Source: Kalaharituber pfeilii
Taxonomy: Eukaryota; Ascomycota; Pezizomycetes; Pezizales; Pezizaceae
NCBI GenBank assembly: GCA_015179045.1
Contig: WHUZ01000100.1
Location: 124,001-188,000, forward strand
DNA: 64,000 nt
Reading direction: 5' to 3'
Below the pieces are notes generated by a model. The model ran no database searches and was not told where the DNA came from. It worked only from the letters and a program-made list of their open reading frames with translations. The position numbers were made by a program, and so were the translations under genes. Shown in pieces: positions 36,401-47,439 of the stretch (positions are counted from its first letter, which is position 1; each line of letters opens with the position of its first letter).

Positions 36401-37101
36401 ATGAAGAACCTGTTCTAGAGAAGAGATTTCATGTCTCAATTCGCTGTAAGTGAAGAATCATATACTACGACAGCAGAAATTCGTTCATAAATGACTACGG
36501 AGTTGTATGAGACCATTTTCTCCCATGAAAACATTCACAATACTCTTGGTAAAAGGATACAAGGCATTTGAACGATGCTCCTAAGCCTGTCTCATTGACC
36601 AGCGTCCCTCAAGTTACTTCCGGTGAGGGAATCCTGCGATAGGCAATACTACGTTCGCAGACCAGCTAACGACGAGGCTTGGCACCACCTTAATTGGTAA
36701 TTTAGTTTGTATACACCTCCACTGCCGAAATGTTCTCGTACATGTACCTGTTCTCATATCCAAACTTCCTTCATTCTAGCGGCCAAGAAAAAGCTGGCTA
36801 CGAAGGCAGGAATTGGTCATTTGGTGTTGACGTAACTGGTCGTTTACTGGTCAACGACAGTAAGCAACCAAAATATGGAGTATCCCATCCAAGTCTGCGA
36901 CAGCGGTTGGGCGCCAATTGCAATCCAAATTAAGTTAAATTATATTAATTTATCAAAGCTTATACCATACCGCAAGAGAATTCAGGCCATACATATTATA
37001 TTCAATGCCGAGATGTCAACAAAATGGGAATTTCGTAGATTAGGGACTGGCCGCGTGCCAAGCCCCCATGAGCGCAAGCTTTGAAAAAGGTGTCAAAGGA
37101 G
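33500..37101. other. Intergenic, no intact gene recognised
   Basis: ORFs are short. The segment 34545-34860 looks like eroded coding DNA and is listed separately. Nothing else is recognised. Confidence 0.45.
34545..34860 (+). pseudogene. Coding-like stretch with stops only at Gln-type codons
   Basis: In one frame the translation runs HNVATLREAHS*VKAYEARS, then YWLPPTVVPLE*VPDISPIL and so on to VGLNMQKASYQALDIF. The roughly seven interruptions are all TAG or TAA, each one C-to-T change from CAG or CAA. This fits repeat-induced C-to-T decay of a once-open frame, possibly a transposase. No family is recognised. Confidence 0.35.
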
Positions 37102-37157
37102 TTTTTTTTTTTTTTTATTTCATTACTCGCGTGCCGCCTGATAGGCTATGGCGAGGT
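37102..37157 (-). mobile_element. Family A tail-only insertion, 56 bp
   Basis: Poly(T) of 15 and the family A tail, nothing else. The 11-bp duplication TGTCAAAGGAG is at 37091-37101 and 37158-37168. The inner stem is GCCT-ATC-AGGC, a compensated version of GCCC:GGGC. Confidence 0.93.
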
Positions 37158-38488
37158 TGTCAAAGGAGAGCGTAAGGTAGGCACTTTACCTTAGAAAGGC
37201 AACAAAGTAGTAACAGACTTCGGGATGCTTATAATGGAATGCCTTGCACAAATACGTCAGTTTAACTGTAAAGAGCCGCCATTGAGGTCTGGAACCTGCG
37301 CACGCAAGATGCACCACTAGTGGAGGACCTCGCATTTCCTAGTACAGCAGTCAACCTCAAGTCACCTCAACATATAAATTCATGAATATCACCATTAATA
37401 CTGCTTCTAAGTAATATCACATCAATTTCGGAGAGTGTCCTAGGCAGAGTCCAAATTCTCATCGAGGCCGGTACCCCTATAGCTCTATCTTTTTTCGCAA
37501 TGTTTTTCATCATTCCCGGAGCTTGCATGCATATGCAACGCAGTGGGCTGTGCTCGAGAGAGCAAGAGCTGCATACCGCGCACGCTCCATCTGCAAGCCT
37601 TGCTGCCTACATTTGGTTCAACACAACTTCCACGCCTTGTGATGTTTTTAGTAGCACCTTTCTGCTTAGGAAGCGACATCGCAAGCTCCGGTTTTATGAG
37701 GTTGATGAAATAAAGATTCCAATTGACGTATATATGGCACCAAGAATCTCCTCAATTCCAGATGCTCCCCCTATCGACAACCTCCAATTCCATAAATCCA
37801 ATTCCATTTCACTCCAAAAACTAGATTTGTTCTTTAGAGCAAGCTGAACAACTTGTCGTCAACAATACCAGTCAGCGTCCTCCCCAGTATCAGTTTCCTA
37901 TACCACAGCATAGCGTAACAACGTAGTGGAAAAGTCCACAATCCTCGAAAAATGCATTCTCCAATTGCAATTCCTCAGCGCAGAAATTGCGTTTGCGGCC
38001 ACTCGGTGCCAGCCAATATCCAGAGATGCTCGATTTGTGAACGATATGTATGGTAAGTTTCAGATGACATGTATCTGTGAGTGAAATTTGGTGCATCCCC
38101 ATCAAGTGCAGGACTGTTTCTGCAACGTCCGGTCTACTGGGAAACAGCTATGGGGCCCATCAGACCAATCGCAAGCGTACCATGAATATATATCTCGAAA
38201 CAAAATGTTTATATTGTTGACATGGAAATCCACTAACATATTACCTTTACAGGGAGAGCGCCCAACCTATACCAACAGAATTCGCGAGGGGAACAGCAAC
38301 GGCTCAACACGCATACATTCCTCGTCTGTCGCGTAAAAATTTGCAACTTGATCAAAAAACAGAATTAGCGATAGCAACACCGGCAACCTACCCCACCTAT
38401 AGTCCTCTCCTTTCGTGTAAAGATTCAAAACTTGATCGAAAGGTGTCTATTTGTACGAGCCCGGGAAACCGCAAAAAACAAAAAGAGA
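37158..38488. other. Intergenic, no gene recognised
   Basis: The short ORFs (for example 37500-37847) have no recognisable motif. Confidence 0.4.
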
Positions 38489-38558
38489 GGTCGAACTGGG
38501 AGTCGAACCCAGGTTACAGGAATCAAAATCCTATGTGCTACCGTTACACCATTCAACC
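38489..38558 (-). tRNA. tRNA-Gln (anticodon TTG)
   Basis: The minus-strand sequence folds as a full cloverleaf. The acceptor is GGTTGAA:TTCGACC (one G·T), the D-arm GTG...CAC has GG in the loop, the anticodon stem TAGGA:TCCTG encloses loop TTTTGAT with anticodon TTG (reads CAA), and the T-arm CTGGG-TTCGACT-CCCAG is canonical. It is 70 nt with no intron. A T-run that could terminate Pol III lies a short distance downstream (TTTTTTGTTTTTTGCGG on the minus strand, about 38472-38485). Confidence 0.95.
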
Positions 38559-38637
38559 AATCATTGGAGTGACTCTAGTGGCAGCAACCCTTGAGGCCAA
38601 GGCTGGTGATCAGAGTGAAGTTAGATTTACTATACTA

Positions 38638-38799
38638 CAGTCGAACTCTGCTATATTGGATAAGGCCAGGACCGGAGGTTTTATCCAACAAGACAAATAT
38701 CCAATAATCCCCACTGGACCAATTCGGTTAGGCCAGCGATGTTGATCCAACAAGACAGGTTATCCAATATGACAGGATCCAATATGAGAGGTTCGACTG
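38638..38799. mobile_element. Pogo/Tigger-type MITE, 162 bp
   Basis: The ends CAGTCGAACTCTGCTATATT and the inverse ...GAGAGGTTCGACTG are flanked by TA (38636-38637 and 38800-38801). The inside repeats 'ATCCAA(C/T)A(A/T)GACAGG'. It lies 79 bp from the tRNA gene. Confidence 0.88.
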
Positions 38800-38801
38800 T
38801 A

Positions 38802-39539
38802 CTTGTAGGCTCTAATCCTCTACAGAATTGTTGTCGAGACGCCATCTCGAACCACTGAGCTGTAATCAGGCTCAAGACTGGTCGAGGCTAGTCATAAGCT
38901 GTTCTCATACCAAGCGAGGCCACAAAAAAAAGCGGTTCTATTACGAAAATATGTATATGGTCGTACTAGTTTGAATCAGGCATTGAACAATACTACGGCG
39001 AGTCGAGAGACAATGAAAGCAGCGCCGTGAGATAATTTGGCAGTTACTGGTATCGGTGAGAAGTAGTGTGCATGGAACATTTGGGTCAATCCATGAGCCC
39101 CTATACAGGCAGTGGGGTTGCAGCCAGCGTTGTGCGGGTACGGGTTGATTTATCGATGTATAACATTGCCGTTTAAGTGCTGGCAGTGCGCCAATTAATT
39201 AGTAGTTATAATCATCCAACTATCTATGAAAACAAATAATAACACACGTGAGTTACTTTTTGCGCAATACACCAATGCTTAAGCTACGATTTATTAGAAA
39301 ATATATCTACATCTCATCTCTTCAACTGGTAGGGGTAGCAACCTAGCCAACCCTGCCGGCCACAGGCCGAGCTTATGGGTCTCAGTTGAAGTTTATATAA
39401 GCTCCTACATGGACATTGAGATTTTTTTATTTTGTTTGTCACGTAGCCTCACATACAGGATACCATCCTAAGGCAGGGAAGATATCCAGATGAGTGTACA
39501 GCCTTCGTAGGTTAGTTAACCTTAGCACTTGTCGGGCTT
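38802..39539. other. Unrecognised stretch
   Basis: No gene seen. Near 39427-39480 a T-rich tract is followed by sequence weakly like the family B tail (GTCACGTAGCCTCACATACA ... GGCAGGG), too diverged to call. Confidence 0.3.
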
Positions 39540-40275
39540 GGCAGGTTGAGGACCAGTTGCCTTCCAATTGGGAGATCGACACTGCTTTCCAACTCAACCC
39601 CAACTCCCATCCTCTACAGGACCTTTCCCCCAGGCTATAGCAACTTCTCTCCGTCTTCTATTCGTGAAACAACACTTCCAACTGATGGTAGGCTTTACCA
39701 CTTGTTACGCAATCAACAACCCACAGTTAACACGTCCATGGGCTCTAGGCCTCATCAGATATAGTCGATACTGATATACTACCACTGCAAGAGAGAACAA
39801 GGGTTGTTAATGTGTTGCCAGTTGCTCTGGGTCCGCCTGGTTCTGAAACTTACCAAACAATGGATTGTCTCAAAACAACTTTCCGCCGGCTAGCAAAGGG
39901 GATGATATTCAACTTCATAATGGAGAGGAAGTCAAACTATGCTCTTTGACTTTGGTTATTCTAGGAGATACGCCCCAGACCAGTGAATTTGCTGGATTTA
40001 AATCTCCATGCGCTCACTTTGGTTATCACTTTTGTCTCGTTCACAGTAAAGAAAGGTAATATTTCACATCTTTGCATTCTATGCGCATATTAACTAATAT
40101 CTTCCAGAGGAGACCTTGATTTCAATGTAACTCTTGGAGGAAGGCATCACCACGAGTAACGGAGACAAGAGAAGCAATCAAGACAATCAAGAATTTGAAT
40201 ACTGTTGCCAAACGCAATGCTGCATTTTAAAAGGTATAGATCTCACTGACGGTATGTATATATTAATCAGAACTT
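39540..40275 (+). pseudogene. Second Tnp2-like transposase remnant
   Basis: In shifting frames the plus strand reads EDQLPSNWEIDTAFQLNPNS (about 39550), VLPVALGPPGSETYQTMDCL (about 39810), DDIQLHNGEEVKLCSLTLVI and LGDTPQTSEFAGFKSPCAHF (39900-40020). After a plausible intron (GTAATA at about 40057 to TTCCAG at about 40108) it continues GDLDFNVTLGGRHHHE and then, frameshifted, EAIKTIKNLNTVAKRNAAF. The 'LGDTPQxxExAGFKxPxAxxxCRxC' and 'GRxHHE' pattern is known from fungal Tnp2-type transposases. Here the expected C-R-x-C reads YHFC, so a key Cys is lost. Several shifts make it non-functional. Confidence 0.55.
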
Positions 40276-40394
40276 ACTACCAGCAATGACCACCTCCCCG
40301 CCAGTGCCCACCAGCGAGGCGCCTTCTGACAATGAGGCGCTTCTTTTGATGCCTTTAACTGACCTGTGCCTTAGTGTAGCAGTTAGCTCCCACA

Positions 40395-40440
40395 ATCAGT
40401 ACTCGTATACCGCCTCGTGGGCTATGACGAGATTGAATAC
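40395..40440 (-). mobile_element. Family A' tail relic without poly(A)
   Basis: The minus strand reads CTCGTCATAGCCCACGAGGC then GGTATACGAG, a variant of the family A tail with outer stem CTCGT:ACGAG. The same variant with poly(A) is at 47471-47539. No poly(A) is left here. Confidence 0.65.
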
Positions 40441-40620
40441 AAAGGAAATAATAACAGGAAAGAAAATCAAAAGAGGCAATTTTGAACACAATAAACAAAA
40501 ACTGTGGTCTCCTAGAAAGGAGGAGAGAAAGCAAAGTGGCTTCGGCAGGAGGAAGTGTAAAGTGGGACAGGAGGGCACTTACTAATTACACCTGGCTGTA
40601 GACTGGGAGGGGCGGTGGCA

Positions 40621-40900
40621 TTTTTTTTTTTATTTTATTTTTTTTATTTCATTACTCGCGTGCCGCCTGTTAGGCTATGGCGAGGGTTTTTCTAAATACA
40701 AACTTGATAGAAATGAAAGAAAATGATAACCTGCTGAGCAATCCACCCCGTCAAACCCCATTTACTGTGGACGAAGAAAATTTAGGAAGAGGAGGCACGC
40801 TGTTTCTGTGGAGAGGAATGGAGTACTGTGCACATGGTGTTTGGGTGCAGGTGGTTGGAGAAGAAGGACAAGAATGGCGCGCAGGTCACCTGGCGGTGCT
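40621..40900 (-). mobile_element. Family A LINE 3' end, 5'-truncated
   Basis: T-rich tract 40621-40648, then the tail with inner stem GCCT-AAC-AGGC and outer CTCGC:GCGAG. The right border is not defined. A weak repeat of GGCGGTG at 40612 and about 40891 might be the target duplication. Confidence 0.65.
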
Positions 40901-41677
40901 GGGAGGCAGTCGATGAGTGGTTCGCCGGGCTCGATAGTCTGGACGATACTACCTGCTACCTCATACTCTGCTCGAGTGTAGGATACTGCTGCATGTAGAG
41001 CGCACAAACGCATAAAAGAGGTAATTAGCGCATTAGCACTTGCTAAATAGCATAGACTTAGGTTTTCGGTACACTTTTAAACCTCTGTCTAACTCTTGCC
41101 AAATGGGGAGAATACAGAACATGGAGACAGAAATGGCCGGGAGGGGAAAACGCACTGAGAAACCCTCCGGAGGTGGGCAGGGGGGAGGACGAACAAGTAG
41201 AACACTCTTCATTTCGATCATAACGGGGAGCAACGACGCCTCATGTGCTTATAGGATGGAAATTTCTTTTCTGTTACCGGTTTGTCGAGTACATGGAGAT
41301 GGAGAAGCAGCGTACGGGGTGTAGAAAGATGTTGAGATTGCGTTAGGCAGTTTCTTCATAATTATTATTATACACTTTATAAATAGCCCGGACCTCGAAG
41401 GCCGAAAATAATAGTCTTGGCGCGAGAACACTCTCGAGCTATACTATATAGTCAATCCTGGAGTTATTTCCCATTTTACATCTTTATATCGCAAGAGCCC
41501 GGTAGTCAGGCGTCGAAAGTCAGCCTGAAGGCTGTTCTATTACATCGTGCAATCTTTTAATCAATTGCGCCAAACAGCCGCTTAAACAGCCGCTGAGTGT
41601 CTGAAAGTCCGTACGGGCCTTGGCATTAACTAAGGTTTCTACTAGTTCCTTACTAAGACGAGGTCAGCTTCACACTC

Positions 41678-41763
41678 TTACATCTCCTCCCCTCTCACAT
41701 CTCCTCCCCTCTCACATCTCCTCCCCCCTCCATCTCCTCCCCTCTCACATCTCCTCCCCTCCG
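41678..41763. repeat. 16-17-bp CT-rich minisatellite
   Basis: About five copies of CACATCTCCTCCCCTCT, some one base or a few bases shorter. Confidence 0.9.
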
Positions 41764-43434
41764 CTGCACGCTCCTTTACAGACATTCTCCCGCTCCTCCT
41801 CCCTCCCCCATTTCTGCAATCCAATCACCTTGGTAATCCTTCTTAACTCTTCTCCTACTTGAATTCATTTGCTTCATCAATCGCCTCGGTATTGGTACCA
41901 CTACTAGAAGACCCTAACTCTATCTGCCAAAGACTGCCATATCTCATCTTCTCATCGACTGACTTTACTTTTTTACTCCCATCCTTAAAGGTAAGATTCA
42001 TCAAATCGCATTTAATACCGCATGAAAGCTCAAATACTATTTGTCTTAGTTGTATACGGACAACTGGCAGTGGAGGTCATTAAATTTACATCCCTGAGCG
42101 CACAATCCCATTAACTTTGTCAAATCTTCAAACGAAAATTCAATGAGTGAAATACAGTCTCTTACCTCTTTCATTCACAATTCGACTTCCCTCTCAACTC
42201 AAAGCCCACTACTATAGTATGTCTCCTTCGAGCGTTCATCGAGAATGGATCGCTGGCGCCCCGTGAATCTTTGGAGGTTCATTGCCCACATCCACCGCAA
42301 GCTGGTCCAGTGGTGGTGGCGTCACAATCAACCAAGAGCAACATTCTCACCTGTCCGCCCTTTCAGATGAAGACTATAAGATACATTATCTACTGTTGCG
42401 GGTTGCATCAGCAAATGTACAATTTTGCGGCGACACCGAATACGTTGTCGTCCCCCTCACCCGCCCTGCCATTGCGAAAGCTGCAAGTGGGGTTATGTGA
42501 AAAAAAAAAAGCCCCTCACCCCAACCTTACATCCAGTCCTAAGCTCACCTAAATGGGCAACTATCCTTGACCGCCGAGGGCTTCTAGACTTTTCTGGTTC
42601 TATCGATTGGGAGAGAGAGCTTCCATACACATTTTACAGATATGGCGATACCCCAGATTATGAACTGCAAAGCTCAGGTTCTGTTGTTTTTTGTAGGTAG
42701 GGAGTACCCTGATAGGGGTTTATTTGGGTAATGCAAGAAGTGACTAAAGGCGATGCCGCTAGAGCAGGAAGGTTAGCGACTGTGGACGAAATCGGAGCAA
42801 CAAAGCTTCTGTGGGAGACGCGAAGGGGACAGCAGGAAATGTCTGTTCACATGTAGCAGAACCTCTTAACCGCTTAACAACGCGAATGGCTGAGTTCGGG
42901 AGTGATATGAGGAGCAGAAATAAGCTGGCAAGAGTATTGCAAAAGCAGGGTGACTGTACGAAACTTGTGACCTAATAATGGTAGATCCACGTAGGGACTT
43001 TAATGTTATAACGGGTGGATGCACTGTCACCCATGTTATGAAGAAAGAGCTCTTAATATGTCAATCCTAATTGAGCCTGGAACTGGCGGTGTAGTATGGA
43101 TCATGCGAGCGTCAACGTACATGCTTTGGCAGGTTAGCTCGACTTTCCATTTTCCGATCTGTGTTTTAATCTCCGTACCTGTACCTTTTTCACTTGTCTC
43201 CTGATTTCATTACTTTTCAACCTCCAACTGGTATTCCATATAACTCGATTGCCGCAGCGTATAAGGTAGCTTTTACATCTTATTCACACAGTTGAGCACC
43301 TATAGTCTCTTGTGAATTTTTACGAAGTTTGGCGACTCAAGTAAACGAAATTTCTACGAAAGCAAGAACGTGCCCCACCATGTGATAGGGCTCTGTGCAC
43401 TGAACCTCAGGGTGTCATAATAGTGTAATCCAGG
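41764..43434. other. Unrecognised stretch around a tail micro-insertion
   Basis: A frame at about 42282-42500 (SALSDEDYKIHYLLLRVASA, NVQFCGDTEYVVVPLTRPAI) looks coding-like but ends in an inserted LINE tail and continues with stops, so it may be a broken gene of unknown kind. Nothing else is recognised. Confidence 0.35.
42463..42511 (+). mobile_element. Family B tail-only insertion, 49 bp
   Basis: CCCTGCCATTGCGAAAGCTG, then GTGGGGTTATGTGA and 11 A. The flanks share CCCCTCACCC (42453-42462 and 42512-42521), so the duplication is about 10 bp. It is the shortest insertion found here. Confidence 0.75.
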
Positions 43435-44419
43435 GAGTATGAATGAGAAGGGGAGGGTAGGAGGGGGATACTGGAAATGGGACGGGGGAGGGGAGAAGAG
43501 ATGGGGACGGGAGCGACAGTGTGGGATGGGGAGATCAGGGGAATGAGGAAGGGAGCAGAAAACGCGGTTGCGGCGCCGGCGAACCTGGTCATCCTAACGG
43601 ACTCACAAGCCACGATAGCGGCGGTGAAGAAGGCAGGAAGCCGAGGAAAGGCCAGAACGGGGGACCTGAGAAGGGTGATGGAGTTGATTGCAGAGAGAAA
43701 AAAGAAAGGGGGGACGTACAGCTGATGTGGGTGAAAGCGCACATTGGCGTCGCGGGAAATGAGGCGGCGGACGCCGAGGCAAAGAAGGCGGCGGATAGGG
43801 TAGGAAAGTCAGTGGTGACAGAAGGGGGGCTGCGCCAGAAGTGGAAAAAGCTACGCGCGGGGGAAAGGAAAGAAGCGGGGTACGGAGGGGGAGCAGTGAT
43901 GAAGTGGGGCAGGGGAGCAGCCACTACTTTCACTAGGCTGAGGACAGGGAAGGGGATAGGAAAGGAATGGGACATAAAAATAGGGAAGGCGGAGGAAGGA
44001 AGCAGGTGTGCGTGCGGCCAAAGGCAGACGGCTGGCATTCAGGTGCGAAGGGGTAGACTACCCGGAAGGGTGGGAGAAGTGGGAGGATGTGGATGCGAAG
44101 AAATGGGTGGAGCAGCAAGAGAACTGGGAGGCGGTGGATGTGCTGGAGGGGTTTTTCAGGTCGTTGAAGGTCTGAGAGGGGAGGGGACGAATTTTCGTTT
44201 GTACGAAGGTGGCGGCGGAGGCAAAGTGTAGCTATTTTTATTGCCCCGGCGGGGAGGGGTCGAGTTTTCCGTTTGTAGAGGTGGCGGCGGAAGGGTAGTT
44301 AGGTAAGCCTGCCTCCGGGCTTTGAGGGTCTAGACCCAGGGGCCCTGCCATGGCGAACAGCTGCATGCGGGGTCACGTGAAATTAAAAAAATAAAAAATA
44401 AAAATAAAAATAAAAAAAA
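43435..44419 (+). mobile_element. Family B LINE, RNase H end of ORF2, 985 bp
   Basis: It is flanked by a 13-bp duplication AGTGTAATCCAGG (43422-43434 and 44420-44432), so this is a complete 5'-truncated insertion. The RNase H domain reads GATVWDGEIRGMRKGAENAV, NLVILTDSQATIAAVKKAGS and, after one frameshift near 43725, QLMWVKAHIGVAGNEAADAE. The acidic residues of the fold (E, D and D) are visible. The C-terminal region has the His/Cys-rich remnant RCACGQRQTAG. The family B tail ends in an (A)n(TA5)n-like poly(A). A short relic without its own duplication is not needed to explain it. Confidence 0.88.
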
Positions 44420-44471
44420 AGTGTAATCCAGGATAGTTTAGTATTTACGGCCATAGACTGAAGAAAACGAA

Positions 44472-44475
<4 letters not shown>

Positions 44476-44502
<27 letters not shown>

Positions 44503-44541
44503 TCACATAACCCCGCTTGTAGCACTTGGCCATGGCAGGGT
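44476..44541 (-). mobile_element. Family B tail-only insertion, 66 bp
   Basis: Poly(T) of about 26 and 40 bp of tail. The duplication AAGAAAACGAAGCAT is 15 bp and exact (44461-44475 and 44542-44556). Confidence 0.95.
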
Positions 44542-44813
44542 AAGAAAACGAAGCATCCCATCCGCTCTACCATTTCTAAGCTTCAGATCGCCCAGCTTAC
44601 AGTCGGTGACCACGTGGGAATCTCGGTGCGGTAGATTTTATCTTAATTTAGTTTATACTTGTATCTCAGGTAGCAAAAGTGAGAACATATCAGCCTTCAT
44701 GAACAAGTCGCAAGCAGACCTACAGTCTTATCCGTGGGTACTATCTTAAGCAATAATACTTGCTTGTTCCCCCAAAATCTTGCGGTATGTACGTGCATGG
44801 ATTAACGCAGCTA

Positions 44814-45615
44814 CAGTCAAACCGGTCATATTGGATGACGCTGGGACAGGTGGGTTTTCTCCAATAAGACAGGTAAGGTACCAGGTTATCTACTTACATA
44901 GGTTGGAGGGGAGAGTTAAATTTTTGTGCGATATACATGCAGTCAGAGCTCTAGTCGATCTGCACATGAATGATAACCTATATACAGGAGCAGGAGGTAA
45001 TAGATGTCTATTTCAAAGAGTGCTTCAAGCTCAGCAAAGGCAAGCACTGTTCAAGGTGCTGAGTGCAAGTGCGGCTAGGTCATCCTCTGGAACTGAAGTC
45101 CCGGGACCTTAGACAATGCATTACTGTCCTCAAGGTGTGAGATTGGTTCATTCTCCTCTGAGTCATCTTGGTCTTGATCAGCTAAGTCTTCAGCTGTAAA
45201 CTCTGGCTAATAAATATTCGTTAGGTGATCCAATGTCACTTCTTCCATGCCTTCAACTATCTTTTCAGCGGGATCCGCAAATTCGGTGATGTCAACATTG
45301 AGAGTATCGAAGTCTTCAGTTCTGACACTACCTTGTATAACAGTGGTCCAACAGTCAGTTAAAGCTCATGATCCTTGCTAGTATTTGTGTTATCCAATAT
45401 GACAAGTCCAATTACTATGTAAATCTAGGAAACGGGCCAGCAAAAATGCTAGCCATCCAGTAATGAAACTTTCCAATATTCTACACCGGCATAGTTTGGG
45501 CCGGGAAGTCCTCCTAAACCAACTCTGGCGGAGCAAGGGCAACGGGAAATTGGAAAGCGTTTATCCAATGACATGTTATCCAGTATGACAGGATCCAGTG
45601 TGAGAGGTTTGACTG
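44814..45615. mobile_element. Pogo/Tigger-type element with transposase remnant, 802 bp
   Basis: The ends CAGTCAAACCGGTCATATTG and the inverse ...GAGAGGTTTGACTG are flanked by TA (44812-44813 and 45616-45617). On the minus strand about 45340-45110 reads DFDTLNVDITEFADPAEKIV, EGMEEVTLDHLTNIY, then a stop, and EFTAEDLADQDQDDSEENEP. This is an acidic segment like the C-terminal region of pogo-type transposases, which is the likely but unproven identity. The ends resemble those of the MITE at 38638-38799, so one family may supply both. Confidence 0.7.
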
Positions 45616-45619
45616 TACT

Positions 45620-45785
45620 GTTTTCTACCGGGATGAGGTGCGGAATAAATTTAACCCTCCACAAGCTGGATGTCAAATTCTATTCTGGTGGTTGAGATAT
45701 ATATTGTCACGCGTGGTCAGTTTTGGTGTAAAGCCTGCGTCGGGATGTGGTGCATGTCGTGTTGTAGTGAATTACAGTAATGGGC
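45620..45785 (+). repeat. Family D repeat end (solo)
   Basis: The stretch TTCTGGTGGTTGAGATATAT ... GGGATGTGGTGCATGTCGTG ... TTACAGTAATG is a diverged relative of the ends of the inverted-repeat element at 55296-56356 and of 51710-51830. Confidence 0.5.
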
Positions 45786-46387
45786 CAATGCGCAGTAGAA
45801 CAGGCTTGAATATGGGCTACAGAAGTCTTCAGGGTCAAACCATATGATGATGATTTATTTTCTACAATCCTAAGGCTCTATATGATTGGGAGTATCAGAA
45901 TAGCATGCTACTATCCATATTATGTAACATGTAATGCTGGGCTGGGCCATTCATGATTACATGGATGCTATGAATGGCGGCCATGATACTTGGAGGCGTC
46001 AGATAAAAGGCTTTTTAAAGCCTCTACTTCTTTTCGAACACTGCTAAAGAGATATGCTAAACAATGTTTTTAATATGCTTTGAATGATGAGACTCCATTG
46101 CCAGCACATCACTATTCCCACCTTCTTGGCATTGGGCAGCCCGGCACCGAAAAACACAGCTACAGGTGCCAAAACAGCACTTGCCAAAAGTACCCGTCTC
46201 GATACCCGGCCTCTCAAATCTATCGGCGAAGACTGGGTAGAGTGAATATGACTGATATGCTTGAAGCAGTGAAAGATGCCATGGAATCCATCCAGAAGTG
46301 TATAGAAGACCAATTGACAAGACCAAACTTCAACCCAACAGACAGGCTCCTAGGTTATCTCAATATCACAAACCAGCGCATAGATCT

Positions 46388-46443
46388 TTTTTTTTTCTTT
46401 TTACATCATTACTCGCATGCCGCCCTATGTGCTATGGCGAGAT
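46388..46443 (-). mobile_element. Family A tail-only insertion, 56 bp
   Basis: T-tract and tail only. The 13-bp duplication AGCGCATAGATCT is exact (46375-46387 and 46444-46456). The inner stem carries one mismatch (GCAC:GGGC). Confidence 0.93.
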
Positions 46444-46608
46444 AGCGCATAGATCTACTTGCAGCAGCAGTAAAAGGGAAGTAGTGCAAAGACTTTGCAG
46501 CTGGTTTACGATGTGATAGATATAAGGAAGGGAAAACACTGACCGAGCCAGGGACAATACCTCTGCTGTTGTATGCAGCAAATGTCTCTCAAAGCATTCT
46601 ACCAAACA

Positions 46609-46894
46609 TTACAGACACATAATAAAAGACTGTGAGGCGTGGAAGAAGAGATTACCGGGAGGCGAGGCGGGGATGAAGATGCTAAAGGGGGGGGAGAAGG
46701 GGAAGAAGAAAGAGGGGGAGAAGGAGGGGATGAAACTGGTTGAGGTGTTGGACTGGGCAGCGAGCTAGTTTCTTTGTTTCACACACTCTACTTCTCTTTA
46801 TGATATATCAGTTACTATTTGTCCTTTATGTACCTAACACCTCGCCGTAGCCTACCAGGCGGCACGCGAGTAATGAAATAAAAAAAAAAAAAAA
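46609..46894 (+). mobile_element. Family A LINE 3' end, 286 bp
   Basis: The flanking duplication is ATTCTACCAAACA (46596-46608 and 46895-46907). The insert begins inside ORF2 and reads RHIIKDCEAWKKRLPGG ... LVEVLDWAAS then stop (about 46768). It continues into a short 3' UTR, the tail with inner stem GCCT-ACC-AGGC, and poly(A). The H...C and LDWA features match the C-terminus of the copy at 47677-48700. Confidence 0.9.
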
Positions 46895-46959
46895 ATTCTA
46901 CCAAACACACCGCCGACACATATCTTGAATCGACCTCCAGCAGCTCCATCAAAAGACTG

Positions 46960-47075
46960 AACAAAGTCCGCCACTGCCCAATCCAAAAACGTGGAAAGGG
47001 GACCCAGTACCAATTCCCTCAATTAGTAACACATTCAAACTGGCAAAGGAAAAGAAGCCTCCAACACCACTGATG
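46960..47075 (+). mobile_element. Family B ORF1 fragment
   Basis: PKTWKGDPVPIPSISNTFKL then AKEKKPPTP is a diverged match to the Pro/Lys-rich part of ORF1 in the elements at 17236-18162 and 58002-58648 (minus strand there). Confidence 0.6.
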
Positions 47076-47285
47076 TAGATAGGACTGTATGGGCATACAA
47101 GCAAGCAAAGCAAGACATGGATACGCAGGTATAGATCAGACAGACCAGAAATTGCAGACAAGACTACAGGCCACACATGATCCTTTTCTTGATAATTGAA
47201 TATTGAGACCGCCCTTGAGGCTTCGTTCCGCCAGCTCTAGACAACGGTACCCTGTGCAAGACGGTGGATGCTGTTGAGCCTTCAT
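47076..47285 (-). repeat. Family C repeat (LTR-like)
   Basis: Read on the minus strand it starts TGTGATGAAGGCTCAACAGC and shares CTAGAGCTGGCGGAACGAAG and CAGTCCTATCTACATC with 54291-54520. The TG start and dispersed occurrence suggest an LTR, but the other end is not defined. Confidence 0.5.
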
Positions 47286-47439
47286 CACACCGGGGCCTGG
47301 GTCTGGAGGAGGAACTAGCCAGGGGGCCTGGAGGTAATGAAGAGGCCCACAGCAAACAGCAAAGATGAACCAGACCCCCTAGTAGAGCTGCTGAGATGGG
47401 TAGGGAGATGATATCGGAGGAGACCCCTTTTTTTTGAAT

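Noticed and set aside
39427..39480. Possible family B tail relic
   Set aside because: Only scattered matches to the tail remain and no duplication was found, so it is not called as an insertion.
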